The notes below the pieces were generated by a model that was given only the letters and a program-made list of their open reading frames with translations, ran no database searches and had not been told where the DNA came from. The position numbers were made by a program, and so were the translations under genes. 64,000 nucleotides of DNA from Mesorhizobium shangrilense (GTDB lineage: Bacteria > Pseudomonadota > Alphaproteobacteria > Rhizobiales > Rhizobiaceae), in contig NZ_JAQGPN010000001.1 in NCBI RefSeq assembly GCF_028826155.1, positions 4,283,501 to 4,347,500 on the forward strand. Direction: 5' to 3'. This document shows, in pieces, positions 39,329-48,666 of the stretch (positions within the stretch are counted from its first letter, which is position 1; every line of letters starts with the position of its first letter).

Positions 39329-40762
39329 ATGCCCCCCACGAAGAAGGAAGTGCGCCCGGCCGGCCGTGGAGGGCGCTCGCGCACGCCCCAATTCGTCAAG
39401 AATCTCCGAGGCGTCAAGAATTGGCGCGAAGCAGCCGAATGGCTCGAATGGCGCGGTATCGAAGACATCGAGTGCATCACGCCCGACCAGGCCGGTGTCG
39501 CGCGCGGCAAGATGATGCCCTCGAGCAAATTCACCTCGAACACCTCTCTCGCCCTGCCCTCCGCGCCATTCATGATGACGATCTCCGGAGACTATCCCGA
39601 GGACGGGAATGGCTTCGCCTACCCCGAGGACGACGGCGACCTGAAGCTGGTGCCGGACCTCTCGACGCTGTCGGTGGTGCCCTGGGAAGACGACCCGACG
39701 GCACAGGTCATCTGCGACCTGGTGCACCAGGACGGACGGTCGGTCGAGTTCACGCCGCGCAACGTGCTGAAGCGAGTGGTCGCCGCCTATGACAAGCGGG
39801 GCCTGAAACCCGTCGTCGCGCCCGAGATAGAGTTTTACCTGGTGCGCAAGAATCCCGACCCGGACTATCCGCTGGTGCCGCCCGTCGGTCGCTCGGGCCG
39901 ACCGATCGGCGGCGGCGCCGGTTATTCCATCGCCGGCGTCAACGAGTTCGACGAGCTGATCGACGACATCTACCATTTCTCCGAAAGCCAGGGCCTCGAG
40001 ATCGACACGCTGATCCACGAAGAGGGCGCCGGGCAGCTGGAGATCAACCTGCGCCATGGCAATCCGATCGAGTTGGCGGACCAGGTCTTCATGTTCAAGC
40101 GCACCATCCGCGAAGCGGCGCTGAAGCACGAGACTTACGCCACGTTCATGGCCAAGCCGATCCAGGGACAGCCCGGCTCGGCCATGCACATCCACCAGTC
40201 GATCATCGACAAGAAGACGGGCAAGAACATCTTTTCCGGCGAGAACGGCGTGGAGACAGACGCCTTTCGCCATTTCATCGGCGGCATGCAGACGCACGTG
40301 CCGAACGCGCTGGTGATGTTCGCCCCCTACGTGAACTCCTATCGCCGCCTGACGCAGGCGGCGTCGGCCCCGGTGAACAACAAATGGGGCTACGACAACC
40401 GGACTACCGCCTTCCGGGTGCCTCGCTCCGATCCGGCCGCCCGGCGCGTCGAAAACCGCATCCCCTCCTCCGACGCCAACCCCTATCTGGCGCTCGCCGC
40501 CTCGCTCGCCTGCGGATTGATCGGCATGACGAAGCAGATCGAGCCGGAAGCCCCCGTGCTAACCACCGCCAATGAGGACGAGATCGACCTGCCGCGCGGA
40601 CTTCTCGAGGCCGTCGACCTGTTCGAAGGCGACACCGACCTGCGCGAAGCGCTGGGCGACAACTTCGTCTCGACCTACGTGGCCATCAAGCGCGCCGAGT
40701 TCGAGACCTTCATGGAGGTGATCAGCCCGTGGGAGAGGGAGTATTTGTTGCTGAATGTGTGA
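39329..40762 (+). CDS. puuA: Gamma-glutamylputrescine synthetase (glutamine synthetase family)
   Basis: A 477-residue glutamine-synthetase-fold enzyme that probably joins glutamate to putrescine, the first step of the Puu pathway. Family blocks: VAPEIEFYLV (metal-binding Glu), EEGAGQLEINLRHG, FMAKPIQGQPGSAMHIHQS, and RVENRIPSSDANPYLALAA. The first residues are basic and specific to this subgroup. The ATG at 39329 was chosen over a TTG one codon before. The assignment to putrescine rather than another amine rests on the puuB-like oxidase downstream and the potFGHI importer 6 kb away. Confidence 0.85.
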   Translation: MPPTKKEVRPAGRGGRSRTPQFVKNLRGVKNWREAAEWLEWRGIEDIECITPDQAGVARGKMMPSSKFTSNTSLALPSAPFMMTISGDYPEDGNGFAYPEDDGDLKLVPDLSTLSVVPWEDDPTAQVICDLVHQDGRSVEFTPRNVLKRVVAAYDKRGLKPVVAPEIEFYLVRKNPDPDYPLVPPVGRSGRPIGGGAGYSIAGVNEFDELIDDIYHFSESQGLEIDTLIHEEGAGQLEINLRHGNPIELADQVFMFKRTIREAALKHETYATFMAKPIQGQPGSAMHIHQSIIDKKTGKNIFSGENGVETDAFRHFIGGMQTHVPNALVMFAPYVNSYRRLTQAASAPVNNKWGYDNRTTAFRVPRSDPAARRVENRIPSSDANPYLALAASLACGLIGMTKQIEPEAPVLTTANEDEIDLPRGLLEAVDLFEGDTDLREALGDNFVSTYVAIKRAEFETFMEVISPWEREYLLLNV

Positions 40763-40763
40763 G

Positions 40764-40827
40764 GTAGGGGAGTAGGGGAGTAGGGGAGTAGGGGAGTAGG
40801 GGAGTAGGGGAGTAGGGGAGTAGGGGA
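40764..40827 (+). repeat. Octamer array (GTAGGGGA) x 8
   Basis: Eight exact head-to-tail copies of GTAGGGGA begin 2 bases after the puuA stop and end 3 bases before the ATG of the four-helix-bundle gene. The last unit also supplies its ribosome site (AGGGGA). Its reverse complement forms the core of the array on the far side of that gene. Confidence 0.95.
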
Positions 40828-40830
40828 AAA

Positions 40831-41199
40831 ATGGCCGACAGATCCGGTTCTTATCAAGACCTTGTCGTCTGGCAGCAGGCGATGGATTTGACGGTTACTG
40901 TGTATTCGACCACGAAATCCTGGCCGAAAGACGAGTTGTACGGGCTCACCAGTCAGGTTCGGCGCGCAGCAGCTTCCGTCCCTGCCAACATTGCCGAGGG
41001 TTATGGCCGCGAGCACCGCGGCTCCTATCTCCAGTTTCTCAGGATTGCCCAAGGATCACTGAAGGAGCTCGAAACCCATCTTCTGATTGCAGACCGTGTC
41101 GGGATCGCACCCAATGGCTCAACAGTTGCGCTCCTGGCAAGCAGCGAAAGTGTGGGCAAGCTATTACGACTTCTGCTGCGAAAGCTGGCGGGGAGCTAG
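40831..41199 (+). CDS. Four-helix-bundle protein, 23S rRNA intervening-sequence family
   Basis: A 122-residue helical protein of the S23/IVP family (PF05635 type): YQDLVVWQQAMDLTVTVYST, LTSQVRRAAASVPANIAEGY, GSYLQFLRIAQGSLKELETH. The family was first found in insertions inside 23S rRNA genes, and free copies are widespread; the function is unknown. Here it lies between puuA and puuB and is bracketed by two arrays of complementary octamers, 64 bases before and 47 bases after, which could pair into a long stem around the gene. This suggests a self-contained inserted unit. Confidence 0.88.
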   Translation: MADRSGSYQDLVVWQQAMDLTVTVYSTTKSWPKDELYGLTSQVRRAAASVPANIAEGYGREHRGSYLQFLRIAQGSLKELETHLLIADRVGIAPNGSTVALLASSESVGKLLRLLLRKLAGS

Positions 41200-41203
41200 C
41201 ACT

Positions 41204-41250
41204 TCCCCTACTGCCCTACTGCCCTACTGCCCTATTCCCCTATTCCCCTG
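41204..41250 (-). repeat. Complementary octamer array, imperfect x 6
   Basis: Units TCCCCTAC, TGCCCTAC twice, TGCCCTAT, TCCCCTAT and a partial TCCCCTG follow the stop codon after 4 bases. TCCCCTAC is the reverse complement of the upstream unit GTAGGGGA, so the two arrays form inverted repeats around the gene. It ends 6 bases before the puuB ATG and replaces the place where a ribosome site would be. Confidence 0.9.
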
Positions 41251-41256
41251 ATCGCC

Positions 41257-42543
41257 ATGCCCCACCAATCCCCCATCTCCCCCGGCTACTCCTGGTACGA
41301 AGCGACCGTTGGCGACCGTCCCGAACGTCCCGCGCTCGACGGCGACCTGCGGACTGACGTCGTCATCATCGGCGGCGGCTTCACCGGCTTGTCGGCGGCG
41401 GCGCATTTGGCCAAGGCCGGCGTCGACGTGGCGCTGGTGGAGGCGCACCGCTTCGGCGACGGCGCTTCCGGGCGCAATGGCGGCCAGCTCGGCACCGGCC
41501 AGCGCGCCTGGGCGGAGGAACTCGAGGCGGAATACGGTTATACCCGCGCCAAGGCGCTGTTCGAGCTCGCCGAGGAGGCGAAGGCGCATCTTTTTGATTT
41601 CGCGGCGGCGAACGCCATCGAGATCGACTTCATGCCTGGACAGATGTCGGTCGTACACAAGAAGCGCTACCTGAAGCACTACGAAGCGCATGCCGAGATC
41701 ATGGGGACCCGCTTCGGCTACCCGCACGTCACCTACATGGACGCCCTGGAAACGGCGCGGCGGCTCGGTTCGGAACGCTACTTCGGCGGCGTGCGCGACA
41801 CCGGCACCGGCCATATCCATCCGATGAAGCTTGTGATCGGCACCGCGCGGGTCGCCGCGGCGGCGGGCGCCAAGCTCTTCGAGAACACCCGTTCGACGGC
41901 GATCGCGTCGAACGGCGGGAACGTCACCGTGTCTACCGCGAAGGGTACGATCACGGCGAAGAAATGCCTGATCGCCGTCAACGCCTATGGCGGCGCGCTG
42001 GAACCCGTCAGCGCGGCGCATGTAATGCCGATCGGCTCATTCATCGGCGCAACCGTTCCGCTCGGGGGCGACAGCCCAATCCTGCCCGGCGGCGAATCCG
42101 TCGACGATTCCCGTTTCGTCGTCCGCTACTTCCGCCGGTCGAAAGACGGACGGCTGCTGTTCGGCGGGCGCGAGGTTTACGCAGTCGACGATCCCAAGGA
42201 CATTCCGCAGCAAATCCGGCGGCAGATCATCGAGCTTTATCCGGCCTTGAAGGACGTCGAGATCACCCATGCCTGGGGCGGCTATGTCGGCATCACCATG
42301 CCGCGCAAGCCGTTCGTCCGCGAGGTGATGCCCAATGTCATCTCGGCCGGCGGCTATTCGGGGCATGGCGTGATGCTGTCCAACTTCGTCGGCAAGCTCT
42401 ACGCCGAGACGATCGCCGGCAACCGCGACCGGCTAAAACTTCTGGAAGACCTCAAGATTCCGGCATTTCCTGGCGGCAGCCGCCTGCGCGCGCCCCTGCT
42501 CTTCCTGGCGCTGAACTGGTTCGCGCTGCGCGACCGGATCTAA
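41257..42543 (+). CDS. puuB: Gamma-glutamylputrescine oxidase (FAD-dependent)
   Basis: A 428-residue FAD-dependent amine oxidase of the DAO type. The FAD-binding Rossmann motif VVIIGGGFTGLSAAAHLAKA is at about residues 29-48; GASGRNGGQLGTGQRAW and HAWGGYVGITMPRKPFV follow in the order usual for PuuB-like oxidases. It would oxidise gamma-glutamylputrescine to the aldehyde. Just before the ATG lies a pyrimidine-rich octamer array and no Shine-Dalgarno sequence, so translation initiation is probably weak or depends on the upstream message. Later puu genes (puuC, puuD) are not adjacent. Confidence 0.88.
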   Translation: MPHQSPISPGYSWYEATVGDRPERPALDGDLRTDVVIIGGGFTGLSAAAHLAKAGVDVALVEAHRFGDGASGRNGGQLGTGQRAWAEELEAEYGYTRAKALFELAEEAKAHLFDFAAANAIEIDFMPGQMSVVHKKRYLKHYEAHAEIMGTRFGYPHVTYMDALETARRLGSERYFGGVRDTGTGHIHPMKLVIGTARVAAAAGAKLFENTRSTAIASNGGNVTVSTAKGTITAKKCLIAVNAYGGALEPVSAAHVMPIGSFIGATVPLGGDSPILPGGESVDDSRFVVRYFRRSKDGRLLFGGREVYAVDDPKDIPQQIRRQIIELYPALKDVEITHAWGGYVGITMPRKPFVREVMPNVISAGGYSGHGVMLSNFVGKLYAETIAGNRDRLKLLEDLKIPAFPGGSRLRAPLLFLALNWFALRDRI

Positions 42544-42544
42544 A

Positions 42545-42589
42545 GCATCGCGCCGAAAAGTGGATGCCGGTTTTCGGCAGAAGCGATGC
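42545..42589. repeat. Rhizobial palindromic repeat element
   Basis: Outer arms GCATCGC/GCGATGC and inner arms GCCGAAAA/TTTTCGGC form a compound hairpin around GTGGATGCCGG. Short palindromic units with this layout are scattered between genes in Mesorhizobium, Rhizobium and Brucella relatives. It lies right after the puuB stop, between convergent genes. Confidence 0.6.
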
Positions 42590-42616
42590 GAAAACAAAAG
42601 AGCTGAAGCGGCGGGG

Positions 42617-43429
42617 CTACTTCTTGGGCTTGGGCGCGGGCGGCGGATCGGGCTTGTAGTCCGGCAGACGGACGAGATGCGTCCAGTTTCCGGGTGAATC
42701 GAGACTGAAGCCGGGCGTTGCGCGCACGCCCAGGTCCGTGTCCTCCGCCTGGACCAGCGTCCCGTCCCTGGAGACGAAGCCGATGTGATGATCGGCCTGG
42801 ATCAGCACGTCGGCATCCATCAGTTCCTTGGGTTTTTGGCCGGCGCGCATGTCGAACACCTGGCCGCCGGAATTGAACGGCTCGCGCCAGTACTTGATCT
42901 CCAGCTGGAGCACCTTTCCCATCGCCTTCCAGATGCAGAAGCTGATGAAGCCGATGCAATCGAAATGGCGCGCGCCGACACAGATCTCGCCCCAGACCAG
43001 CTTGCCGCCGATGTCGCCGCCGGGTCCCGGCCCGTAGGCGCGGCGCGGGCTCATCAGGATGGACGGGAACTGCCCAAGGCGCAGGTCGATCTTGCCAAAA
43101 TAGTCGAGGAAGGTTTTCAGCTCGGGATCGAACTCCGAGATCTCGTGTCCGCCCTTCTTGACCGTGTAGCTGCCGGCGCAGACAGAGTATTTTCCCGGGT
43201 CGTTCTCATCCTTGCGGATCAGCGTCTGGGCGGCAAGCACGGCCATGTCGCTTTGCGGCTTGCCGCTCTTGGCCGGGTTCATCTGCTGATAGATCAGGTT
43301 GACCATGCCCGGACGGCAGGGACATCCGTCGGTTTTCCCCGGCGTCGCCCCGTAGCCGCCATGGATGTAATGTTCGCCGACATGGCTCATCGCCTCGGCG
43401 ATCACCCTTGCGCCATTCTCGGGAGACAC
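42617..43429 (-). CDS. NlpC/P60-like protein with a large insertion
   Basis: A 270-residue protein. The N-terminus (AEAMSHVGEHYIHGGYGATPG) resembles the beginning of NlpC/P60 peptidase domains, and the probable catalytic Cys appears in GARHFDCIGFISFCIW near residue 156, with a possible His in QADHHIGFVSRDG near 215. About 110 residues that include a CPCRPG motif separate the two halves of the domain. The C-terminus is Pro/Lys-rich. There is no signal peptide in the chosen frame. It may cut peptide or amide bonds in cell-wall material, but the split domain leaves the function open. Confidence 0.5.
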   Translation of the reverse strand: MSPENGARVIAEAMSHVGEHYIHGGYGATPGKTDGCPCRPGMVNLIYQQMNPAKSGKPQSDMAVLAAQTLIRKDENDPGKYSVCAGSYTVKKGGHEISEFDPELKTFLDYFGKIDLRLGQFPSILMSPRRAYGPGPGGDIGGKLVWGEICVGARHFDCIGFISFCIWKAMGKVLQLEIKYWREPFNSGGQVFDMRAGQKPKELMDADVLIQADHHIGFVSRDGTLVQAEDTDLGVRATPGFSLDSPGNWTHLVRLPDYKPDPPPAPKPKK

Positions 43430-43578
43430 TTTTGGGTCACCTCGCGCTGATGGCGGGCACGTGACATTGCACCCGCCGCACGAGAACTATCCTACAGCGC
43501 GAGACCCTCGACAAGCGCGGATGCTCGTGTGGCCAAGCATCGAGAAACGGCGCGACACGAGGACACGACAGCGCCCCC

Positions 43579-44328
43579 TCAGATACACCTACCCCCGTCC
43601 ACCTCCAGCGCGACGCCGGTGATGAACTCCGCTTCGTCCGAAACAAGCCACAGCGCGGCGTTGGCGATGTCGAGGGGCGTGGAGAGGCGGCCGAGGGGGA
43701 TGGAGGCGCGGAATTTGGCCCTGAGTTCCGGCGTGTCCTCGCCCATGAACTGGGCCAGCATGCCGGTGTCGCCGGCGACCGGGCACAGGCAGTTGACGCG
43801 GATGTTCTTCGGCGCGAGTTCGACCGCCATCGACTTCGTCGCGGTGATCGCCCAGCCCTTGGAGGCGTTGTACCAGGTGAGACCCGGACGCGGCCTGAGG
43901 CCGGCAGTCGAGGCCGTAGTCAGGATCGAGCCGCCGCCCTGCTTTTCCATGATCGGCACGACAGCCTGCGCCGCATGGTAGATTGCCTTCATGTTGACGG
44001 AGTAGATGAGATCGAAGGTCTCCTCGGACACCCCGAGCATGTCGCCGTTGCGGTGGGTGTAGCCGGCATTATTGACCATGATGTCGATGCGCCCGAAGGC
44101 GTTCATCGCGGCATCGACCATTTCGACGAACTCTGATTTCTGGGACACGTCCGTGGTGACCGCGATCGCGGCTTTGCCGATCTCGCCCGCCACGCGCTCC
44201 GCGCCCTTTGCGTTGAGGTCGCACACCACGACCTTCGCGCCCTCCTCCGCGAAACGCCTTGCCATGCCCTCGCCGAAGCCGGACGCGCCGCCGGTGACGA
44301 TCGCCACCTTGTCCTGGAGCCTGCTCAT
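43579..44328 (-). CDS. SDR family oxidoreductase
   Basis: A 249-residue short-chain dehydrogenase. The cofactor loop VTGGASGFGEGMARRF, the NNAG motif (IMVNNAGYTHRNGD) and the catalytic Tyr-Lys pair (TWYNASKG) are intact, and the end GVALEVDGGRCI is typical of classical SDRs such as 3-oxoacyl-ACP reductase-like enzymes. Asp in VVCDLNAKG suggests NAD preference. The substrate is unknown. It is divergent from the zwf operon with about 235 bases between. Confidence 0.88.
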   Translation of the reverse strand: MSRLQDKVAIVTGGASGFGEGMARRFAEEGAKVVVCDLNAKGAERVAGEIGKAAIAVTTDVSQKSEFVEMVDAAMNAFGRIDIMVNNAGYTHRNGDMLGVSEETFDLIYSVNMKAIYHAAQAVVPIMEKQGGGSILTTASTAGLRPRPGLTWYNASKGWAITATKSMAVELAPKNIRVNCLCPVAGDTGMLAQFMGEDTPELRAKFRASIPLGRLSTPLDIANAALWLVSDEAEFITGVALEVDGGRCI

Positions 44329-44564
44329 TCGAAAACCCCGCGGGCGCGGTCAGATAGGTGGCTGGTCAACGGAACTTCTCCCTTGTGTCGCGGATTTGCA
44401 GCCTTAGTGTGCGCCGCGAGATTTGTGGCGCGAGCCGCACAGATGTGAAAGCGTTGCACAACCATAGTGTCAAGACGGAACATGCGACACCTTGGCACTG
44501 GCATCTTTAAATCGATTAGATATCACTACAGGCTGCACTGGACGTGCTGAATTTGGAACCGACC

Positions 44565-46037
44565 ATGACGAGCCAGACAATTCCCGTTGAGCCGTTCGAT
44601 TTCATCGTGTTCGGAGGGACGGGCGACCTTTCGGAGCGCAAGCTCCTGCCGTCGCTGTACCACCGGCAGGTTGCCGGGCAGTTTTCGGAACCCACGCGCA
44701 TCATCGGCGCCTCGCGCGGCAAGCTCACCGACGAGGAATTCCGCGAATTTGCGCACAAGGCGCTCAAGGACCACGTGAAGGCCGACGAGCTCGATCACAA
44801 GCAGGTGGCAGTGTTCCTGGAGCGGCTGAGCTACGTAACGGTCGACGCCACCTCCGGCGACGGCTTCGCTAGGCTGAAGAAGGCCGTCGGCGCCTCCGAG
44901 CGCGTGCGTGTCTTCTACATGGCGGTCGCGCCGCAGCTTTTCGGCGACATTTCGGTCCATCTGCGCGAACACCAGTTGGTCACCCCCAACTCGCGCATCG
45001 TGGTCGAAAAGCCGATCGGACGCGATCTCGCGTCCGCGCACGAACTCAACGACGTGATCGGCCACAATTTCAAAGAGCAGCAGATCTTCCGCATCGACCA
45101 CTATCTCGGTAAGGAGACGGTGCAGAACCTGATGGCGCTGCGTTTCGGCAATGCGCTCTACGAGCCGCTGTGGAACTCGGCCCTTATCGACCACGTGCAG
45201 ATCACGGTGGCCGAAACGGTGGGCCTGGAAGATCGCGTCACCTACTACGACAAGGCCGGCGCGCTGCGCGACATGGTGCAGAACCACATGCTGCAGCTGC
45301 TTTGCCTCGTCGCCATGGAGCCGCCCTCCTCGATGGACGCCGACGCGGTGCGCGACGAGAAGCTGAAGGTGCTGCGCTCGCTGAAGCGGGTCAACGGCCA
45401 GGAAGCGCCGAAGCACACCGTGCGCGGGCAGTACCGGGCTGGTGCGTCGGCCACAGGCCCGGTGAAGGGCTATCTCGAGGAACTCGGCAATAACAGCAGC
45501 CGCACCGAGACATTCGTCGCGATCAAGGCCGAGGTCGAGAACTGGCGCTGGGCCGGCGTGCCGTTCTACCTGCGGACCGGCAAGCGGCTGGCGTCGCGCG
45601 TTTCCGAGATCGTCATCGAGTTCAAGCAGATCCCGCACAACATCTTCGGCGAGTCGGCGGGCAACATCAGTGCCAACCAGCTGGTAATCCGCCTGCAGCC
45701 GAACGAGGGCGTGAAGCAATACATCATGATCAAGGATCCCGGGCCGGGCGGCATGCGGCTCAGGCCGACCTCGCTCGATGTCAGCTTCGCCGAAGCGTTG
45801 CCGGGCCGGAACCCGGACGCCTACGAGCGGCTGATCATGGACGTCGTGCGCGGCAACCAGACCCTTTTCATGCGGCGCGACGAGGTCGAGGCCGCATGGC
45901 AGTGGATCGATCCGATCCAGAGGGCCTGGGAGGACAACCGCCAGGACGCCCAGGGCTATACCGCCGGCACCTGGGGCCCTTCGGCGGCGATCGCCCTGAT
46001 CGAACGCGACGGCAGGACATGGCACGAGAGCGTGTGA
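44565..46037 (+). CDS. zwf: Glucose-6-phosphate 1-dehydrogenase
   Basis: A 490-residue enzyme that oxidises glucose-6-phosphate to 6-phosphogluconolactone with reduction of NADP+, the entry to the Entner-Doudoroff and pentose phosphate routes. The cofactor motif IVFGGTGDLSERKLLPSLY is near residues 12-30 and the active-site block RIDHYLGKETVQN near 180. The ATG at 44565 was chosen (GGAA before it); a GTG 21 bases upstream is also in frame. First gene of a zwf-pgl-edd operon; pgl starts inside its last codons. Confidence 0.97.
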   Translation: MTSQTIPVEPFDFIVFGGTGDLSERKLLPSLYHRQVAGQFSEPTRIIGASRGKLTDEEFREFAHKALKDHVKADELDHKQVAVFLERLSYVTVDATSGDGFARLKKAVGASERVRVFYMAVAPQLFGDISVHLREHQLVTPNSRIVVEKPIGRDLASAHELNDVIGHNFKEQQIFRIDHYLGKETVQNLMALRFGNALYEPLWNSALIDHVQITVAETVGLEDRVTYYDKAGALRDMVQNHMLQLLCLVAMEPPSSMDADAVRDEKLKVLRSLKRVNGQEAPKHTVRGQYRAGASATGPVKGYLEELGNNSSRTETFVAIKAEVENWRWAGVPFYLRTGKRLASRVSEIVIEFKQIPHNIFGESAGNISANQLVIRLQPNEGVKQYIMIKDPGPGGMRLRPTSLDVSFAEALPGRNPDAYERLIMDVVRGNQTLFMRRDEVEAAWQWIDPIQRAWEDNRQDAQGYTAGTWGPSAAIALIERDGRTWHESV

Positions 46038-46738
46038 GCGGAACGGTGCGCGTCAACTGGAACGAGGCTGCGGACGGCAGCGCCCTGGCCGATCGTCTCG
46101 CGTCGACCGTCGCCGACCGTCTGGCGGCGGCGATCGCAACACGCGGCGGCGCAACGCTTGCCGTGTCGGGCGGGACGACGCCAAAACTGTTCTTCCAGGC
46201 ATTGTCGAAGGCCGCGCTCGATTGGGCTCGGGTGACGGTCACCCTCGTGGACGAGCGTTTCGTCGGCCCGGATTCGCCGCGCTCCAACCAGCGCCTCGTC
46301 GCCGAGAACCTGCTCCATGGCCCGGCGGCGGCGGCGCGGTTTGTTCCGCTGTTCAGGGAGGCCGACAACATCGAGGAGACAGCCAAGGCGTCGGCCAAAG
46401 CACTGTCCGGGCTTGCATGGCCGCTCGACGTGGTCGTGCTCGGTATGGGAACGGACGGCCACACGGCATCGTTCTTCCCGGACGCCAAGGAGCTCGATGC
46501 GCTGCTGGATCCCTCGACCGACGACATCGTGCGCAGCGTCGACGCGCAGAGCGCGGGCGAGCCCCGCCTGACATTGACGATGCCAAGACTGGCCGAGGCC
46601 GGGTTGCTGGTCCTGCACATCGAAGGGCCTACCAAGCGTCAGGTCATCGACGACGCCCTGGCAGGACGCACCAACCCGCCGATCCGCACCGTGCTCGAGC
46701 ACGCGCGGCATCCCGCGGAAATCTTCTGGGCGCCCTGA
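46019..46738 (+). CDS. pgl: 6-phosphogluconolactonase
   Basis: A 239-residue enzyme that hydrolyses 6-phosphogluconolactone to 6-phosphogluconate. The family blocks are [37 protein letters not shown] and [16 protein letters not shown]. The ATG at 46019 overlaps the end of zwf by 19 bases and has GGCAGGAC before it, which implies translational coupling. A longer open frame upstream lies inside zwf and has no similarity. Confidence 0.95.
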   Translation: MARERVSGTVRVNWNEAADGSALADRLASTVADRLAAAIATRGGATLAVSGGTTPKLFFQALSKAALDWARVTVTLVDERFVGPDSPRSNQRLVAENLLHGPAAAARFVPLFREADNIEETAKASAKALSGLAWPLDVVVLGMGTDGHTASFFPDAKELDALLDPSTDDIVRSVDAQSAGEPRLTLTMPRLAEAGLLVLHIEGPTKRQVIDDALAGRTNPPIRTVLEHARHPAEIFWAP

Positions 46739-46787
46739 GGCGCCGCCCGAGCGGTTCCGGGCAGTGCTGGCCGCAACGAAGGACAGG

Positions 46788-48611
46788 ATGATGACGGCAA
46801 GACGCGAGATCGAAGCGATCACCCAACGGATTCGCGAGCGCTCGAAGCCCGGCCGCGAGACCTATCTCGACCGCATCACCAGGGCGGCAGGCCAAACGGC
46901 GAACCGGGCGGTGCTGTCGTGCGGCAACCTCGCTCACGGCTTTGCCGCCTGTGCGCCGGGAGAGAAGGCGGATCTGTCGGGCGATCGCGTCCCGAACCTC
47001 GGCATCATCACCTCCTATAACGACATGCTCTCGGCGCATCAGCCGTTCGAGACTTTTCCGCAGCTCATCAAGCAGGCGGCGCGCGAAGCGGGCGGCATTG
47101 CGCAGGTGGCGGGCGGGGTGCCGGCCATGTGCGACGGGGTCACACAGGGCCAGCCAGGCATGGAGCTGTCGCTCTTCTCCCGCGACGTCATCGCCATGGC
47201 GGCGGCGATCGGCCTCTCGCACAACATGTTCGACGCCGCGGTCTATCTCGGCGTCTGCGACAAGATCGTGCCGGGACTGGTCATTGCGGCGCTGACGTTC
47301 GGCCATTTGCCGGCCTTGTTCATCCCGGCCGGGCCGATGACGAGCGGCCTCCCCAATGACGAGAAGGCGCGGATCCGGCAGCTCTATGCCGAAGGCAAGG
47401 TCGGCCGCGACGAACTGCTTGAAGCGGAGTCGAAATCCTATCACGGACCCGGCACCTGCACGTTCTACGGCACGGCCAACTCCAACCAGATGCTGATGGA
47501 GATCATGGGCCTGCATACGCCCGGCGCATCCTTCATCAACCCGAACACGCCGCTGCGAGACGCGTTGACCCAGGAAGCGGCGAAGCGGGCGCTTGCCATC
47601 ACGCAGCTCGGCAATTCCTACACGCCGGTCGGCCGCATGATCGACGAGCGCTCCGTCGTGAACGGCATCGTCGGGCTGCATGCCACGGGCGGCTCGACCA
47701 ACCATACGATCCACCTGATCGCCATGGCGCAGGCTGCCGGCATCACGATCACGTGGCAGGACATTTCGGACCTCTCCGATCACGTGCCGCTTCTGGCGCG
47801 CGTCTATCCGAACGGGCTCGCGGACGTGAACCATTTTCATGCAGCCGGCGGCATGGGTTTTCTGATCCGCGAACTGCTCGACGCCGGCTATCTGCACGAG
47901 GATGTCCAGACGGTCTGGGGCGAAGGGCTGCGTCCCTATGCGATCGAGCCCGCACTGGCTGCGGATGGAACGGTGGAGAGACGGCCAGCACCGAAGGAGA
48001 GCGGCGACAGCAAGGTTCTCGCCCCGGCCACCGAGCCGTTCCAGCCTACCGGCGGCCTCAAGGTGCTGAGCGGCAATCTCGGCCATGCCATCATCAAGGT
48101 CTCGGCGGTGAAGCCGGAGCGGCGCGTCATAGAGGCGCCGGCGCTCGTGCTGGACAGCCAGCAGGCGCTGAACGACGCCTTCAAGGCGGGCGAACTCAAT
48201 CGCGACTTCGTCGCCGTCATCCGTTTCCAGGGACCGAAGGCGAACGGCATGCCGGAGCTGCACAAACTGACCACCGTGCTCGGCATCCTGCAGGACCGTG
48301 GCTACAAGGTGGCGCTGGTCACCGACGGCCGCATGTCCGGCGCCAGCGGAAAGGTGCCTGCCGCCATCCACGTGACGCCTGAGGCGGTGGAAGGCGGCGC
48401 CATCGCCAGGCTGCGCGACGGCGACATCGTGCGGCTCGACGCCGAGGCCGGAACGCTGGAAGTGCTGCTGCCTGCGGCCGAACTGGCGGCCCGGGCCCGC
48501 GCGACGGCCGACCTCTCGGCAAACGAGTTCGGCTTCGGACGGGAACTTTTCAACGGTTTCCGCCAACTGGCCGGCCGCGCCGATCATGGGGCGAGCGCGT
48601 TCGCAGCGTAG
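46788..48611 (+). CDS. edd: Phosphogluconate dehydratase
   Basis: A 607-residue IlvD/Edd-family iron-sulfur dehydratase that turns 6-phosphogluconate into KDPG, the defining Entner-Doudoroff step. The cluster-binding cysteines are visible in [28 protein letters not shown] and [30 protein letters not shown] near the C-terminus is the signature end. The length is normal. The ATG at 46788 follows GAAGGACAGG. Third gene of the operon; the aldolase gene eda is not in the window. Confidence 0.96.
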   Translation: MMTARREIEAITQRIRERSKPGRETYLDRITRAAGQTANRAVLSCGNLAHGFAACAPGEKADLSGDRVPNLGIITSYNDMLSAHQPFETFPQLIKQAAREAGGIAQVAGGVPAMCDGVTQGQPGMELSLFSRDVIAMAAAIGLSHNMFDAAVYLGVCDKIVPGLVIAALTFGHLPALFIPAGPMTSGLPNDEKARIRQLYAEGKVGRDELLEAESKSYHGPGTCTFYGTANSNQMLMEIMGLHTPGASFINPNTPLRDALTQEAAKRALAITQLGNSYTPVGRMIDERSVVNGIVGLHATGGSTNHTIHLIAMAQAAGITITWQDISDLSDHVPLLARVYPNGLADVNHFHAAGGMGFLIRELLDAGYLHEDVQTVWGEGLRPYAIEPALAADGTVERRPAPKESGDSKVLAPATEPFQPTGGLKVLSGNLGHAIIKVSAVKPERRVIEAPALVLDSQQALNDAFKAGELNRDFVAVIRFQGPKANGMPELHKLTTVLGILQDRGYKVALVTDGRMSGASGKVPAAIHVTPEAVEGGAIARLRDGDIVRLDAEAGTLEVLLPAAELAARARATADLSANEFGFGRELFNGFRQLAGRADHGASAFAA

Positions 48612-48620
48612 CCGGGACAT

Positions 48621-48650
48621 TGAAAGTAAGGCAGATTTGCCTTACTTTCA
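48621..48650. promoter_or_regulatory. Perfect inverted repeat, probable vapB operator
   Basis: TGAAAGTAAGGCA (48621-48633) and TGCCTTACTTTCA (48638-48650) are perfect 13-bp arms with a 4-base spacer, 16 bases before the antitoxin start. Likely the VapB/VapBC autoregulatory site; as RNA it could also act at the end of edd. Confidence 0.65.
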
Positions 48651-48666
48651 TGGTGCGAGGTGACAA

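Noticed and set aside
40764..41250. Octamer arrays considered as a CRISPR array
   Set aside because: Units are 8 bases with no spacers, and no cas genes are present.
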